A DNA stretch of 64,000 nt from Pseudomonas sp. ADAK18 (lineage in GTDB: Bacteria > Pseudomonadota > Gammaproteobacteria > Pseudomonadales > Pseudomonadaceae), in contig NZ_CP052859.1 in the NCBI RefSeq assembly GCF_012935695.1, forward strand, positions 1,839,001-1,903,000, in the 5' to 3' direction. This document shows positions 18,501 to 26,549 of this stretch, in pieces. The notes under the pieces were generated by a model, which did no database searches, had not been told where the DNA came from, and saw only the letters and a program-made list of their open reading frames with translations. The stretch's first letter is position 1; the number at the start of each line of letters is the position of its first letter. The translations under genes were made by a program, and so were the position numbers.

Positions 18501-19228
18501 TCCGCCGGAACGGTCGCTGGCGCAGCGCTGGACGAACCGACCGCGGCAAGGTCAGGGGTCGCAATGAGGATGCTTTTCTCGATTGTCCACAACAAGGTTG
18601 CTGGGCGGTGGCAGATGGGATGGGTGGCCACGAAGCAGGTGACGTTGCCAGTCAACTGGTGGTCAATAGCCTGGCCGAGTTGCCAGGGCAAGGCAGTTTC
18701 GATGAGCGCCTCCTGAATGTTCGACGATGCCTGCAATGGCTTGATCGGCAGTTGGGGCAGGTATTACCAGTAACGGATCACGCCACTGATTGCATCATGG
18801 GGAGCACGGTGGTGGCGCTATTGCTTGAGGGGGATCGCGCGGCCTGTATCTGGGCCGGTGACAGCCGCTGTTATCTCTGGCGGGAACAGGCGCTGTACCA
18901 ACTGTCCCGGGATCATTCCTTGATGGAGCAACTGATCGATGAGCGGCAGATGAGCCTGGAACAGGCGCGAGGTCATCCACAGGCCAGGGCCTTGACCCGG
19001 GCAGTAGGTGCGCGGGCGCCATTGACATTGGAGGTGCTGGAGCTCAGGACTGTTCCTGGGGATGTGTTTCTATTGTGCAGCGATGGTTTGTATCAGGGAC
19101 TCAGTCCTGGAGAGTTGGGAGGTGCCCTGAGCCTGAGAACACCACAACGGGTCCTGGACTGGCTGTTCGAAGCGGTATTGCGTGGTGCTGCCAGGGATAA
19201 TTTGACGGCGGTGGTGGTGCAGCCATGA
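18497..19228 (+). CDS. stp1: T6SS-associated PP2C-type protein phosphatase (Stp1/PppA)
   Basis: A 243-residue PPM-family serine/threonine phosphatase. All metal-binding motifs are present: VADGMGGHEAGDVAS, GSTVVALLL, WAGDSRCYLW, LSRDHSL, LCSDGL and RDNLTAVVV. It counteracts the neighbouring kinase in post-translational control of the T6SS. GTG 18497 overlaps the tssM stop (GTGA), so translation was coupled; the frame is also open upstream within tssM. The gene is intact although its T6SS operon is deleted. Confidence 0.9.
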   Translation: MIRRNGRWRSAGRTDRGKVRGRNEDAFLDCPQQGCWAVADGMGGHEAGDVASQLVVNSLAELPGQGSFDERLLNVRRCLQWLDRQLGQVLPVTDHATDCIMGSTVVALLLEGDRAACIWAGDSRCYLWREQALYQLSRDHSLMEQLIDERQMSLEQARGHPQARALTRAVGARAPLTLEVLELRTVPGDVFLLCSDGLYQGLSPGELGGALSLRTPQRVLDWLFEAVLRGAARDNLTAVVVQP

Positions 19229-20154
19229 GTGATATACAGGCAGGCTCCGGTGCAGGTCCGGCCCCGACGGCCACCAGCATGCCTTCCTTGCTGGCTGGGC
19301 GTTATCGTATTGAAAGAGTGCTGGGTGCAGGCGGCATGGGGGTGGTGTACCGAGCTAGGGATCTGCTGCATGAGCAATTTGGCGAACCTGAATCCAGTGT
19401 GGCGTTGAAGGTGCTGGGGGAAGTATTTTCCCAGGCGACGGACGCTCATGTGCTGTTGTACCGCGAGTTTTCCCTGACACGTCGCCTGCTACATGAGCGG
19501 GTGATCCGGGCTTACTCGTTCGAAGTGGACACAGCTTGCGAGATGGCGTTCTACACCATGGAACTGATGACTGGTGTGACCCTGGACCGTTTGCTGCATG
19601 AGTGTCCAGGCGGATTGCCGTGGCATGAGTTGCAGCCCATTGCCGTCGGTTTGCTCGAAGCATTGAGTTATACCCATCAACAAGGTGTGCTGCACGGGGA
19701 TGTAAAACCAGGCAATGTCATGGTGGGTGATCAAGGGCTGCGACTGTTTGACTTCGGACTTGGTCAAACCGTGAAACAGGTAGCGGCAGGGCTGCCTGGT
19801 TTAAGCCGCAGTCGATTCAACGCCTGGACCCCGTCCTATGTCGCACCGGAACTGCTTGATGGTGCACCACTGTCTGCGAATGCCGACCTCTATGCCGTGG
19901 CGTGTGTACTCTACGAACTGGCGCAAGGGAGGCGCGCTTGTGACGGCCACTTGAGGAATCGGTCGGCAGCACGGTGGGGCTCACCTGGAGAGTTACCCCG
20001 GCACTGTTGGTCAGCGCTACGTGTGGCCATGGATTTCGACCCTCGCTGTCGCACGGTGACAATCGGTGAGTTACAAGAGGTGATAGGGCGCGCCAGAGGC
20101 GGCATTCGAGGCTGGTTCAAGCTCCGAGGTTGTACTCAGCCAACCAAATCATGA
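19225..20154 (+). CDS. stk1: T6SS-associated serine/threonine protein kinase (Stk1)
   Basis: A 309-residue soluble eukaryotic-like kinase. Visible motifs are the glycine loop GAGGMGVVYRARD, VALKVLG (ATP lysine), HGDVKPGNVMV (catalytic loop with HGD in place of HRD), LFDFGLGQ (DFG) and YVAPELLDG. It lacks the transmembrane and periplasmic parts of PpkA, matching the shorter Stk1 of the HSI-II cluster. It overlaps stp1 by 4 nt. HGD marks a non-RD kinase. It overlaps the convergent DUF6388 gene by 19 nt. Confidence 0.9.
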   Translation: MSDIQAGSGAGPAPTATSMPSLLAGRYRIERVLGAGGMGVVYRARDLLHEQFGEPESSVALKVLGEVFSQATDAHVLLYREFSLTRRLLHERVIRAYSFEVDTACEMAFYTMELMTGVTLDRLLHECPGGLPWHELQPIAVGLLEALSYTHQQGVLHGDVKPGNVMVGDQGLRLFDFGLGQTVKQVAAGLPGLSRSRFNAWTPSYVAPELLDGAPLSANADLYAVACVLYELAQGRRACDGHLRNRSAARWGSPGELPRHCWSALRVAMDFDPRCRTVTIGELQEVIGRARGGIRGWFKLRGCTQPTKS

Positions 20155-20465
20155 AGCTGGCAGTATTCGGCCCAGCTCAGTCCAGCCATCTGAGCGACTT
20201 CTTTATGGACTTCAAGGCGCCGCGCCTCGAATTCTTCGGGCGAGGGTGCCGTCAGTTGCAGTGTCAGCTCCCAGGCGAACAGTCCTTGGCGTTCCGCTTC
20301 GGCTTCAAAGGCTTCGTGCAGGCGTTCGGCACGGTATTGCTCAAGCGTTTCTCCCTTGGCCTGGGCGGCCAGGGGGTTCAACGTGTTCAGCTCAGCAGCT
20401 AGGTCAGGGTGTTGGTTCAAGAACCTGTCCAGTGCGAGTTGGTGGTTTTCGCCGGGTTGGGACAA
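20136..20465 (-). CDS. DUF6388-like small protein
   Basis: A 109-residue, charged, mostly helical protein (ALDRFLNQHPDLAAELNTLN and EQYRAERLHEAFEAEAERQG). It resembles the Pseudomonas DUF6388 family, whose function is unknown to me. The start is TTG at 20465, supported by GGAG spaced 7 nt upstream. It has no signal peptide or membrane segment. Its 3' end overlaps that of stk1 on the other strand. Confidence 0.65.
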   Translation of the reverse strand: MSQPGENHQLALDRFLNQHPDLAAELNTLNPLAAQAKGETLEQYRAERLHEAFEAEAERQGLFAWELTLQLTAPSPEEFEARRLEVHKEVAQMAGLSWAEYCQLHDLVG

Positions 20466-20501
20466 AGGCTTACTCCAAAATGGCCAGGTGGTCGATTGGT
20501 G

Positions 20502-20759
20502 TCACGAGGTTCTGTGTAGACGGCTGTTACGTCTGGCGCGTTTGCGCAGACGGTGGTTTATCCAGGTTTGCAATGGGTCAAGCAAGAAGAACAGCAGGTA
20601 GGCTGTCAGTACCAGAGCCAAGTCGATCCAGGTTTCCGCTATCGGTCCTTCAAACAACTCGATACCGGCTTTGATCAAAAACAGAAGTGCGACACCACAC
20701 AGCCATAGCATCAGGGTGAAAAGCAGTGGGCGTGCACGACTTGAACGCTTGTGTTGCAT
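20502..20759 (-). CDS. Small two-helix membrane protein, unknown function
   Basis: An 85-residue protein with two predicted membrane helices (LLFTLMLWLCGVALLFLIKA and the later LALVLTAYLLFFLLD) and a very basic C-terminus (RLRKRARRNSRLHR). The ATG at 20759 (MQHKRSS) is chosen over an upstream in-frame start that would add an unlikely 15-residue leader. I do not recognise the family. It lies 36 nt upstream of the DUF6388-like gene on the same strand and may be co-transcribed with it. Confidence 0.5.
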   Translation of the reverse strand: MQHKRSSRARPLLFTLMLWLCGVALLFLIKAGIELFEGPIAETWIDLALVLTAYLLFFLLDPLQTWINHRLRKRARRNSRLHRTS

Positions 20760-21086
20760 GTTGAATACCCTTTCCTTGAAGACGCAGATGGGCTTCGGCC
20801 ACACCTGCTGAGTCGGTCTTCCCGCTCGGTTCGAAGCGCGTCTTTCCTAACTGCGCCATATTTCTCATGACTGGCTTGGACGGCTTTGGTTCCCGTATCG
20901 ATAGTGTTCCTCAGTTGCAGGGTCTTAACCTGTAACGTTGCTGAGCAAAATCGTTTCGAGCACCGCGCAACCTGAAAAAGCATCCTTGGCCAGGCACATG
21001 ACCATTCGGCCAAATTAAGACGCAGATAGTAACAATTTATCCCGTTTATGTGGGCATAAGTCTCTATCAGAAAACGCTTGAATCCC
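20760..21086. other. Intergenic region with no clear gene
   Basis: About 327 nt. A minus-strand frame here encodes LQLRNTIDTGTKAVQASHEK and similar helix-like sequence but has no supported start and runs across the next gene, so it is not called. The right edge contains the terminator hairpin of the serine hydrolase. Confidence 0.4.
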
Positions 21087-21094
21087 TCAAGCGT
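21071..21094 (-). terminator. Rho-independent terminator of the serine hydrolase
   Basis: On the minus strand ACGCTTGA-GGGAT-TCAAGCGT forms a perfect 8-bp stem followed directly by TTTTCTG. The stem includes the TGA stop codon (21089-21087), so the gene ends inside its own terminator. Confidence 0.7.
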
Positions 21095-22418
21095 GCGGGA
21101 TTGCCAGCAACCGTCGCGCCATTGCCTCGAAGGCGGGCAAGGTCACACTGTCGTTGGCGGCATTGCCAGCAATCGGATGAGAAGCGTAGCGGACAATTAC
21201 CATTTCGGCCTTGGGGTCGATATATATGCTTTGGCCATGTACCCCGCGGGCCATGAAGGCGCCGTCCGGGTTATGGGTCACCCACCACATCGAACGATAG
21301 CTCCAGCCTTTCAACTGACCATAACCCGCTTGGGCAAACGCCTGTTTGTCGCCACCTTGCCGGATATCCGTCACAACACTTTCGGGCACGATCTGTTGCC
21401 CATTGAAGCGCCCACCGTTGCGCAGCATTTCGCCAAACCGTGCCAGGTCCCGCAGTCCGGTATTCAGGCCGCCGCCGGCGAACGGCGTACCGATGGAATC
21501 AACGGTGAAGTAGGCGTCTTGTTCCGCGCCGAGTCGGCTCCAGATTCGCTCGCTGAGCAGTTGGGCGACGTTGCGCCCGGTGGTTCGGGCAATCACCCAG
21601 CCCAGCACATCGGTATTCACTGTTTTGTAGCCGAATGCCCGGCCGTGTTCGCCCTTTGGCTGAACGGTTTGCAGGAACTCGTAGTAACTGCGCGGTCCGG
21701 TGTAGTCCTTGGGCTTGGGCAGCGGATTGCCGGCTTGGGCGTGGGCCCATACTTGGGCGTTGGGGTCTGCGTAGTCTTCGCTGTAGTCCAGGGCGGTGGT
21801 CATGTCCAGCACCTGGCGCAGTGTCGCACTGCCAAAGGCTGAATCAGCCAGTTCCGGAACATACTCGACGATCTTTTTCCCGGCATCGAGTGTGCCGTCT
21901 GCCACCAGCATTGCCCCCAGGGTGCCGATCACCGATTTGGTGACTGACATGGCCGCATGTTGCCCGTCTGGCTTGAGCACCCCAAAGTAGCGTTCATAGA
22001 CAATGGCCCCGCGATGCAGGACCACGATGCCGTCGGTGTAGGTGGCGTCGAGGGTCTGGCGCCAGGTGAGGGGCTGGCTGGCGCCCACTGGCACAACGGA
22101 CAGCTCATCAATCCCCGGCACAGGGTTTTCCGGCAACGCCAGTGGTGCGCCGAGCCCCCGGGAGACATTGACGGTGGGCATCAATTGGCGAAAATTGGCC
22201 ACGCTCCAGCGCATGGCCGGGAAGCGGAAATAGCTGCCGCCTTCAAAACGCAAGGTACGGTCAGCCGGTGGCGGGGCGCCGACCATCCATTTGAGTGTCA
22301 CCGGATCGCTGGCGGCTGCGTCGGGAAAGGTCGGCTGGGTTGCCGCGCTGGCGACGGGGCCAGCCAGCCAGAGCAGCGCACAGGTGGCGACGGTGAGCAA
22401 GGGGGAGATTCGCAGCAT
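21087..22418 (-). CDS. Serine hydrolase, beta-lactamase class C fold, exported
   Basis: A 443-residue protein with a signal peptide (LLTVATCALLWLAGPVASAA). The catalytic SxxK is visible in MSVTKSVIGTLGA; RAFGYKTVNTDVLGWVIARTTG and MARGVHGQSIYID are family-like. Relatives include 6-aminohexanoate-dimer hydrolase and esterase-type proteins, so an esterase or amidase in the periplasm is more likely than antibiotic resistance. The ATG at 22418 gives the signal peptide; the frame extends 59 codons upstream without support. It appears to be monocistronic. Confidence 0.85.
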   Translation of the reverse strand: MLRISPLLTVATCALLWLAGPVASAATQPTFPDAAASDPVTLKWMVGAPPPADRTLRFEGGSYFRFPAMRWSVANFRQLMPTVNVSRGLGAPLALPENPVPGIDELSVVPVGASQPLTWRQTLDATYTDGIVVLHRGAIVYERYFGVLKPDGQHAAMSVTKSVIGTLGAMLVADGTLDAGKKIVEYVPELADSAFGSATLRQVLDMTTALDYSEDYADPNAQVWAHAQAGNPLPKPKDYTGPRSYYEFLQTVQPKGEHGRAFGYKTVNTDVLGWVIARTTGRNVAQLLSERIWSRLGAEQDAYFTVDSIGTPFAGGGLNTGLRDLARFGEMLRNGGRFNGQQIVPESVVTDIRQGGDKQAFAQAGYGQLKGWSYRSMWWVTHNPDGAFMARGVHGQSIYIDPKAEMVIVRYASHPIAGNAANDSVTLPAFEAMARRLLAIPHA

Positions 22419-22722
22419 CAGTGGGCGCCTTGACGTCGGGGAGTCGCTCTGGACAAGGGCATGAGGGTGCTCATGGGCTCGAGTCCGTTCGAGAGGAGCG
22501 TCGCCTCTTGAGGCAACAAGTTTGGCAAAGGATGGGCCAAACCCGGGCAGTCGACAAGCGCCGTGGGTCAAGGCGGATGCTGAATAATCGTGCACCCTTG
22601 GGCAAATTGCTTTCGTTTGCGGTCTCAGGACGTGTAGCGTTATAGCTTCGTTGAACGCAACGACTTAAGCGTTGCTCCCGGTACCGCGAAGGCCTGGGAG
22701 CGATGGGGCAGAGGGATATGTC
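22419..22722. other. Divergent intergenic region, serine hydrolase / EIIC-EAL
   Basis: About 304 nt between divergent genes. I saw no convincing gene, repeat or operator; it presumably contains both promoters. GAGGG at 22711-22715 is the likely ribosome site of the plus-strand gene. Confidence 0.4.
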
Positions 22723-24795
22723 ATGGCGCAAACGCTGTTCAAACTCTTCTTCACCCAACGCCTGGCAGCCTTGGCCAGCACCGAGTCGTTACGGGCCATA
22801 CGCGAAGGGTTGTTGTGGATCCTGCCGTGCCTGCTGGTCTCGGCGGGTTTTCTGGTGTTGTCCGAATGCGCCCAGGTGCTGGGGTTCGACCCGCAACTGG
22901 TGACCTTCCTTTCCGGGTTGCACGCCAAGATCAGCTCGGTGATTCCGTTGCTGGTGGCGGCTTCCATCGGTTACATGCTGGCGATTCAACACCGGCTACC
23001 ACAGTTGCCGGTGGCCTTCCTGTGTCTGGCCCATGTAGTGATCGCGACGTTCGTCCTGCGGGACCATCCCCGGGCAGCGGCGACTTTTATATTGTTTATC
23101 GCGATTGCTTCGCCGCTGCTCAACGTGCCGATCATTGCCTGGCTGCACCGACGCCGCTGGACCCGGTTGGTCAACGTGGATCTGGTAGGGCATAACCTCA
23201 AGGGCACCATCAATATGGTACTGCCGGGGGCGATCACGGCGGTGATCCTGGTGTGCGTGCTGTCGCTGTTGCTGCAAATTCCTCATATTGCGCAGATCGA
23301 GGGGCCGATGGCGCTCGATGCGCTGGAATCGCCCTACACCAGCGGGACGTTTGTTGCGGCGATCAATTCACTGCTGTGGTTTTTTGGTATCCATGGGGTC
23401 TATGCCATTCAGCCGTTGTTCGACGTCATGGAGCAGGCCGTTGCCCTCAATGGTGCAGCCCTGGCCGCAGGCGAGCCGATCAAATACGTGTTGAACGGCG
23501 GCCTGCTGGGGTGTTTTGCGTTTATCGGCGGGTCGGGTGGTTCATTGTGCCTGCTGCTGGCGATCCTGCTGTTTTCCAAGAGCCAGTCCATGCGCTTGCT
23601 GGCGGTGGCCAGCCTGCCGTTGTCGCTGTTCAATGTCAGTGAAGTGCTGCTGTTCGGTTTGCCCATTATTCTCAACCCGCGGTTGTTCATTCCCTTCCTG
23701 CTGGTTCCCGTGCTCAACGCGCTGCTGGCCATGACGGTGGTGCAGATGGGCTGGGTGTCGCCGTCGGTGGTCAGCGTGCCGTTTACCGCTCCAGTGTTGC
23801 TCAACGCTTACTTGAGCACCCACGGTGACTGGGGGGCGGTGTTGCTGCAGGTCGTGCTGGTAGCAGTGGGGACATTGATTTATATGCCCTATGTGCGAGC
23901 CATCCATCGGGCAGCAGAGGGCGGGACGGTGTACCTCAAATCCTTCGATACAACCTTTAGAGGGTTGGAGGAGAAGGGGCGCCTGCTGGAACTGGACCCG
24001 GTATTGGCGTCCCATAAAACCCTGGCCCGCCAGGCGAGTGAGTTGAGCCATATCCAGCAGATCAGCGACTACGAGTTTTACCTGGAATTCCAGCCGCAGG
24101 TGTCGACCACCACCGGCTTGTGTACCGGCTGTGAAGCACTAATGCGCGCGCGCGATGCCAAAGGTGTGGTGCATTCGCCCTGGGAGTTCCTGCAATGGTT
24201 GGCGCAGGCCAGGCTGATGCCGGATGTCGATGTCTGGGTGGCGACCCAGGCGGTACGGCAATACCAGAAGTGGCAGAAGGTGGGTTTCACGCTGCCCATG
24301 ACCATCAATATTTCCAGCGCAACCCTGACGTCCCGGGCCTATGGCGACCGCTTGGTGGCGATTCTTGCCCAGGCCCAGGGCCAGGTGTCGGTGGAGATTA
24401 CCGAGGATGCGTTGGTGGGGGACATTCAGGTGACGCGCCAGATGATCGAGAAGCTGCAGGGTATCGGTGCCAAGGTCTATATCGATGACTTTGGCACCGG
24501 CTTTTCCGCCCTGAGTTATTTGCATCAATTCCCGGTGGACTTCATCAAGATCGACCGCAGCTTCGTGGTGGCCCAGCACGACCCCAAAGGTGCCCAAGTG
24601 CTGACGGGCTTGTTGCGTTTTTGTGAGGCGTTGAACCTGGGTGTGGTGGTGGAGGGAGTGGAAACCGCCGAACAGTTGGCCTTCCTGCAGTCTGGATCGG
24701 AGCTGATTATCCAGGGCTGGTATTTCAGCAAGGCGCTACCGGGTGATCAACTGCAGGGCTTTGTCCGCGATAGGGCGGTCAAGGCCGCAGGCTAG
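22723..24795 (+). CDS. PTS EIIC-like membrane domain fused to an EAL phosphodiesterase
   Basis: A 690-residue protein. Residues ~20-420 form a multi-helix EIIC-type sugar permease domain (LREGLLWILPCLLVSAGF-like start, GGSGGSLCLLLAILLFSKS, NVSEVLLFGLPIILNPRLF). Residues ~455-690 are an EAL domain: CEALMRARD, DDFGTGFSALSYL, DFIKIDRSF and VEGVETAEQ, so the catalytic set looks complete. It should hydrolyse cyclic di-GMP, perhaps with the EIIC part sensing a sugar in the membrane (inference). No EIIA or EIIB gene is nearby. The ATG at 22723 follows GAGGG. The 3' end overlaps the convergent gene by 17 nt. Confidence 0.88.
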   Translation: MAQTLFKLFFTQRLAALASTESLRAIREGLLWILPCLLVSAGFLVLSECAQVLGFDPQLVTFLSGLHAKISSVIPLLVAASIGYMLAIQHRLPQLPVAFLCLAHVVIATFVLRDHPRAAATFILFIAIASPLLNVPIIAWLHRRRWTRLVNVDLVGHNLKGTINMVLPGAITAVILVCVLSLLLQIPHIAQIEGPMALDALESPYTSGTFVAAINSLLWFFGIHGVYAIQPLFDVMEQAVALNGAALAAGEPIKYVLNGGLLGCFAFIGGSGGSLCLLLAILLFSKSQSMRLLAVASLPLSLFNVSEVLLFGLPIILNPRLFIPFLLVPVLNALLAMTVVQMGWVSPSVVSVPFTAPVLLNAYLSTHGDWGAVLLQVVLVAVGTLIYMPYVRAIHRAAEGGTVYLKSFDTTFRGLEEKGRLLELDPVLASHKTLARQASELSHIQQISDYEFYLEFQPQVSTTTGLCTGCEALMRARDAKGVVHSPWEFLQWLAQARLMPDVDVWVATQAVRQYQKWQKVGFTLPMTINISSATLTSRAYGDRLVAILAQAQGQVSVEITEDALVGDIQVTRQMIEKLQGIGAKVYIDDFGTGFSALSYLHQFPVDFIKIDRSFVVAQHDPKGAQVLTGLLRFCEALNLGVVVEGVETAEQLAFLQSGSELIIQGWYFSKALPGDQLQGFVRDRAVKAAG

Positions 24796-25627
24796 TGTAT
24801 TCCTCGTGTGTCCGTTGTACTTCTTCAACCAGCCGGTCAATTCCCGCAAGCCGTGCCCGGTTGTCATGATCCCAAGGATGAAACCCCGGCTTGAAGTAAT
24901 GCATCCACGGCCGTGCCATCCGTGGAAACACGCCCTTGGACCCGTATAGAAACTTGAGCATCCGCCAGAACCCCTTCAGGTGTCCCCCGGCGCGGCGGTC
25001 GGCGATTAACAGGTGCAGGTGAAAATCAAACACCACCAACCAGAAGAGCACCGTGGTGAACAGCATAGTCCCGGTGCGTAACAGGTAGCGCTTGGGCCCT
25101 GGTTTGATCACCGTATTCCAGACGTCAAACGCCACCGCCTTGTGCTCTGTCTCCTCCAGCGCATGCCAGTACCACATCTGTTGATAGCTCTTGATCGACA
25201 CACCAAAGCGTGAAGGGTCGCTGAGGAGAATTTCGGCCAGCATCGCGGTGTAATGTTCCAGGGCAATGGTCACCGCCAGGTTGAACGAGGCGGGCAGGTG
25301 CTTCTTCTGCAAGTCCAGTATCACTTTCAGTCGACGGTCCAGGGTATGTGCCGGCAGGCCGGCGGCTTGCAGCAGGTCGTTGTAGGCCACATGTTCACGG
25401 CTGTGCATGGCTTCCTGACCGATGAATCCTTGGACTTCTTTCTTCAACTGCGGGTCTTCAATGCGATCGCGGTAGTGGCGCACGCTGTCCATGAAGAACA
25501 ATTCGCCCTGAGGAAACAGCAACGACAAGGCGTTGAAGAAGTGGGTGATGAAGGGGCCTTGCTCGTGCCAGTTCTTGATGTGCTCGGCAGGCAGGGCAAA
25601 ACGCAGATCGCGACGAATGGGCAGCAT
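24779..25627 (-). CDS. PF10118-family putative metal-dependent hydrolase
   Basis: A 282-residue protein of the family annotated as predicted metal-dependent hydrolase (PF10118). Histidines and acidic residues that could bind a metal pair are visible: FIGQEAMHSREHVAYN, ALEHYTAMLAE and HALEETEHKAVAFD, an arrangement like di-iron helical proteins. A hydrophobic hairpin (GTMLFTTVLFWLVVFDFHLH) may touch the membrane. It is the last gene of a minus-strand set with an SDR and a BVMO-like enzyme (28 nt gap), so a role in lipid or alkane oxidation is likely. Function is not proven for the family. Confidence 0.75.
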   Translation of the reverse strand: MLPIRRDLRFALPAEHIKNWHEQGPFITHFFNALSLLFPQGELFFMDSVRHYRDRIEDPQLKKEVQGFIGQEAMHSREHVAYNDLLQAAGLPAHTLDRRLKVILDLQKKHLPASFNLAVTIALEHYTAMLAEILLSDPSRFGVSIKSYQQMWYWHALEETEHKAVAFDVWNTVIKPGPKRYLLRTGTMLFTTVLFWLVVFDFHLHLLIADRRAGGHLKGFWRMLKFLYGSKGVFPRMARPWMHYFKPGFHPWDHDNRARLAGIDRLVEEVQRTHEEYTSLRP

Positions 25628-25655
25628 GTTGGGTGCTCCGTGGCGTGATGAAAAG

Positions 25656-26549
25656 TTAGAGACGGTGTTCGTCCTGGGTTTCAAAGGCCGGTGCCTTGGC
25701 CTTTTTTGGGGCCATGCGTTTGCTGGCAAATACCACCAGCGCCTGATAGGCCGCCGGCAGGCAGCGCGCGAGCAGGTCCAGGGCGTAGGCGTCGCGGCCG
25801 ATCAGCACGCGGCGCTTGTTTTTACGCACACCGTGCAGGATCACTTTGGCGGCCTGGTCGGCGTCGGTGATGAATAGTTTTTCGAAGTCGGCCCGGGCCT
25901 GTTGTTCGCTGTGGATCAAGAAGCCGTTCATGTTGGGATCGATCCGGCTGCTGCGGCAGATGTCGGTACGAATCCCACCGGGATGTACGCAGGTAGCCGA
26001 GACGCCGGCACGTTGCAGGTCCAGTTCCTGGCGCAGGGATTCGGTAAAGCCGCGCACAGCGAACTTGGTGGCGTTGTAGGCACTCATTCCTGGTTGGGCG
26101 AACAGGCCGAATACGCTTGAGGTGTTGACCACATGCCCATCGCCGGAGGCCTTGAGGTACGGCAGGAAGGCCTTGGTGCCGTGGACCACGCCCCAGAAGT
26201 TGATGCCGACGATCCATTCCAGGTCGGCGTAGTCCACACCTTCGACGGTGCTCGACAGGGCGACTCCGGCATTGTTGAAAATCAGATTGACCTGGCCGTG
26301 CTCGGCAAAGCAGAGGGCAGCCCAGTCGAGCATCGCCTGGCGGTCGGAAACATCCAGCACTTGAGAGGTGACGAGCACGGGCGACAGGGTCGAGGTCTTC
26401 ACCAACTCCACCGTCTGGGCCAGGCCTTGGCTGTTTTTATCGGCCAGGGCCAGGTGGCAGCCCTCCCGGGCTAACGCCAAGGCCAACGCGCGGCCCATGC
26501 CTGATGCGGCGCCGGTGATGGCTGCTACGCGGCCGGTAAATGATTTCAT
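25656..26549 (-). CDS. Short-chain dehydrogenase/reductase
   Basis: A 297-residue classical SDR. The cofactor site is ITGAASGMGRALA; NNAGVAL and the catalytic YNATK (in SAYNATKFAV) are present, with the catalytic serine in NTSSVFG. Such enzymes oxidise alcohols or reduce ketones with NAD(P). It overlaps the upstream BVMO-like gene by 4 nt, so the two are translationally coupled and probably act on successive intermediates. The C-terminus is lysine- and proline-rich. Confidence 0.9.
   Translation of the reverse strand: MKSFTGRVAAITGAASGMGRALALALAREGCHLALADKNSQGLAQTVELVKTSTLSPVLVTSQVLDVSDRQAMLDWAALCFAEHGQVNLIFNNAGVALSSTVEGVDYADLEWIVGINFWGVVHGTKAFLPYLKASGDGHVVNTSSVFGLFAQPGMSAYNATKFAVRGFTESLRQELDLQRAGVSATCVHPGGIRTDICRSSRIDPNMNGFLIHSEQQARADFEKLFITDADQAAKVILHGVRKNKRRVLIGRDAYALDLLARCLPAAYQALVVFASKRMAPKKAKAPAFETQDEHRL

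Noticed and set aside
20711..21013. Minus-strand 100-codon ORF upstream of the small membrane protein
   Set aside because: Some protein-like composition, but it overlaps the small membrane protein gene and has no supported start.
21087..22418. Antibiotic-resistance class C beta-lactamase
   Set aside because: The SxxK motif fits the fold, but the sequence is closer to esterase or 6-aminohexanoate-hydrolase relatives and has no AmpR neighbour.
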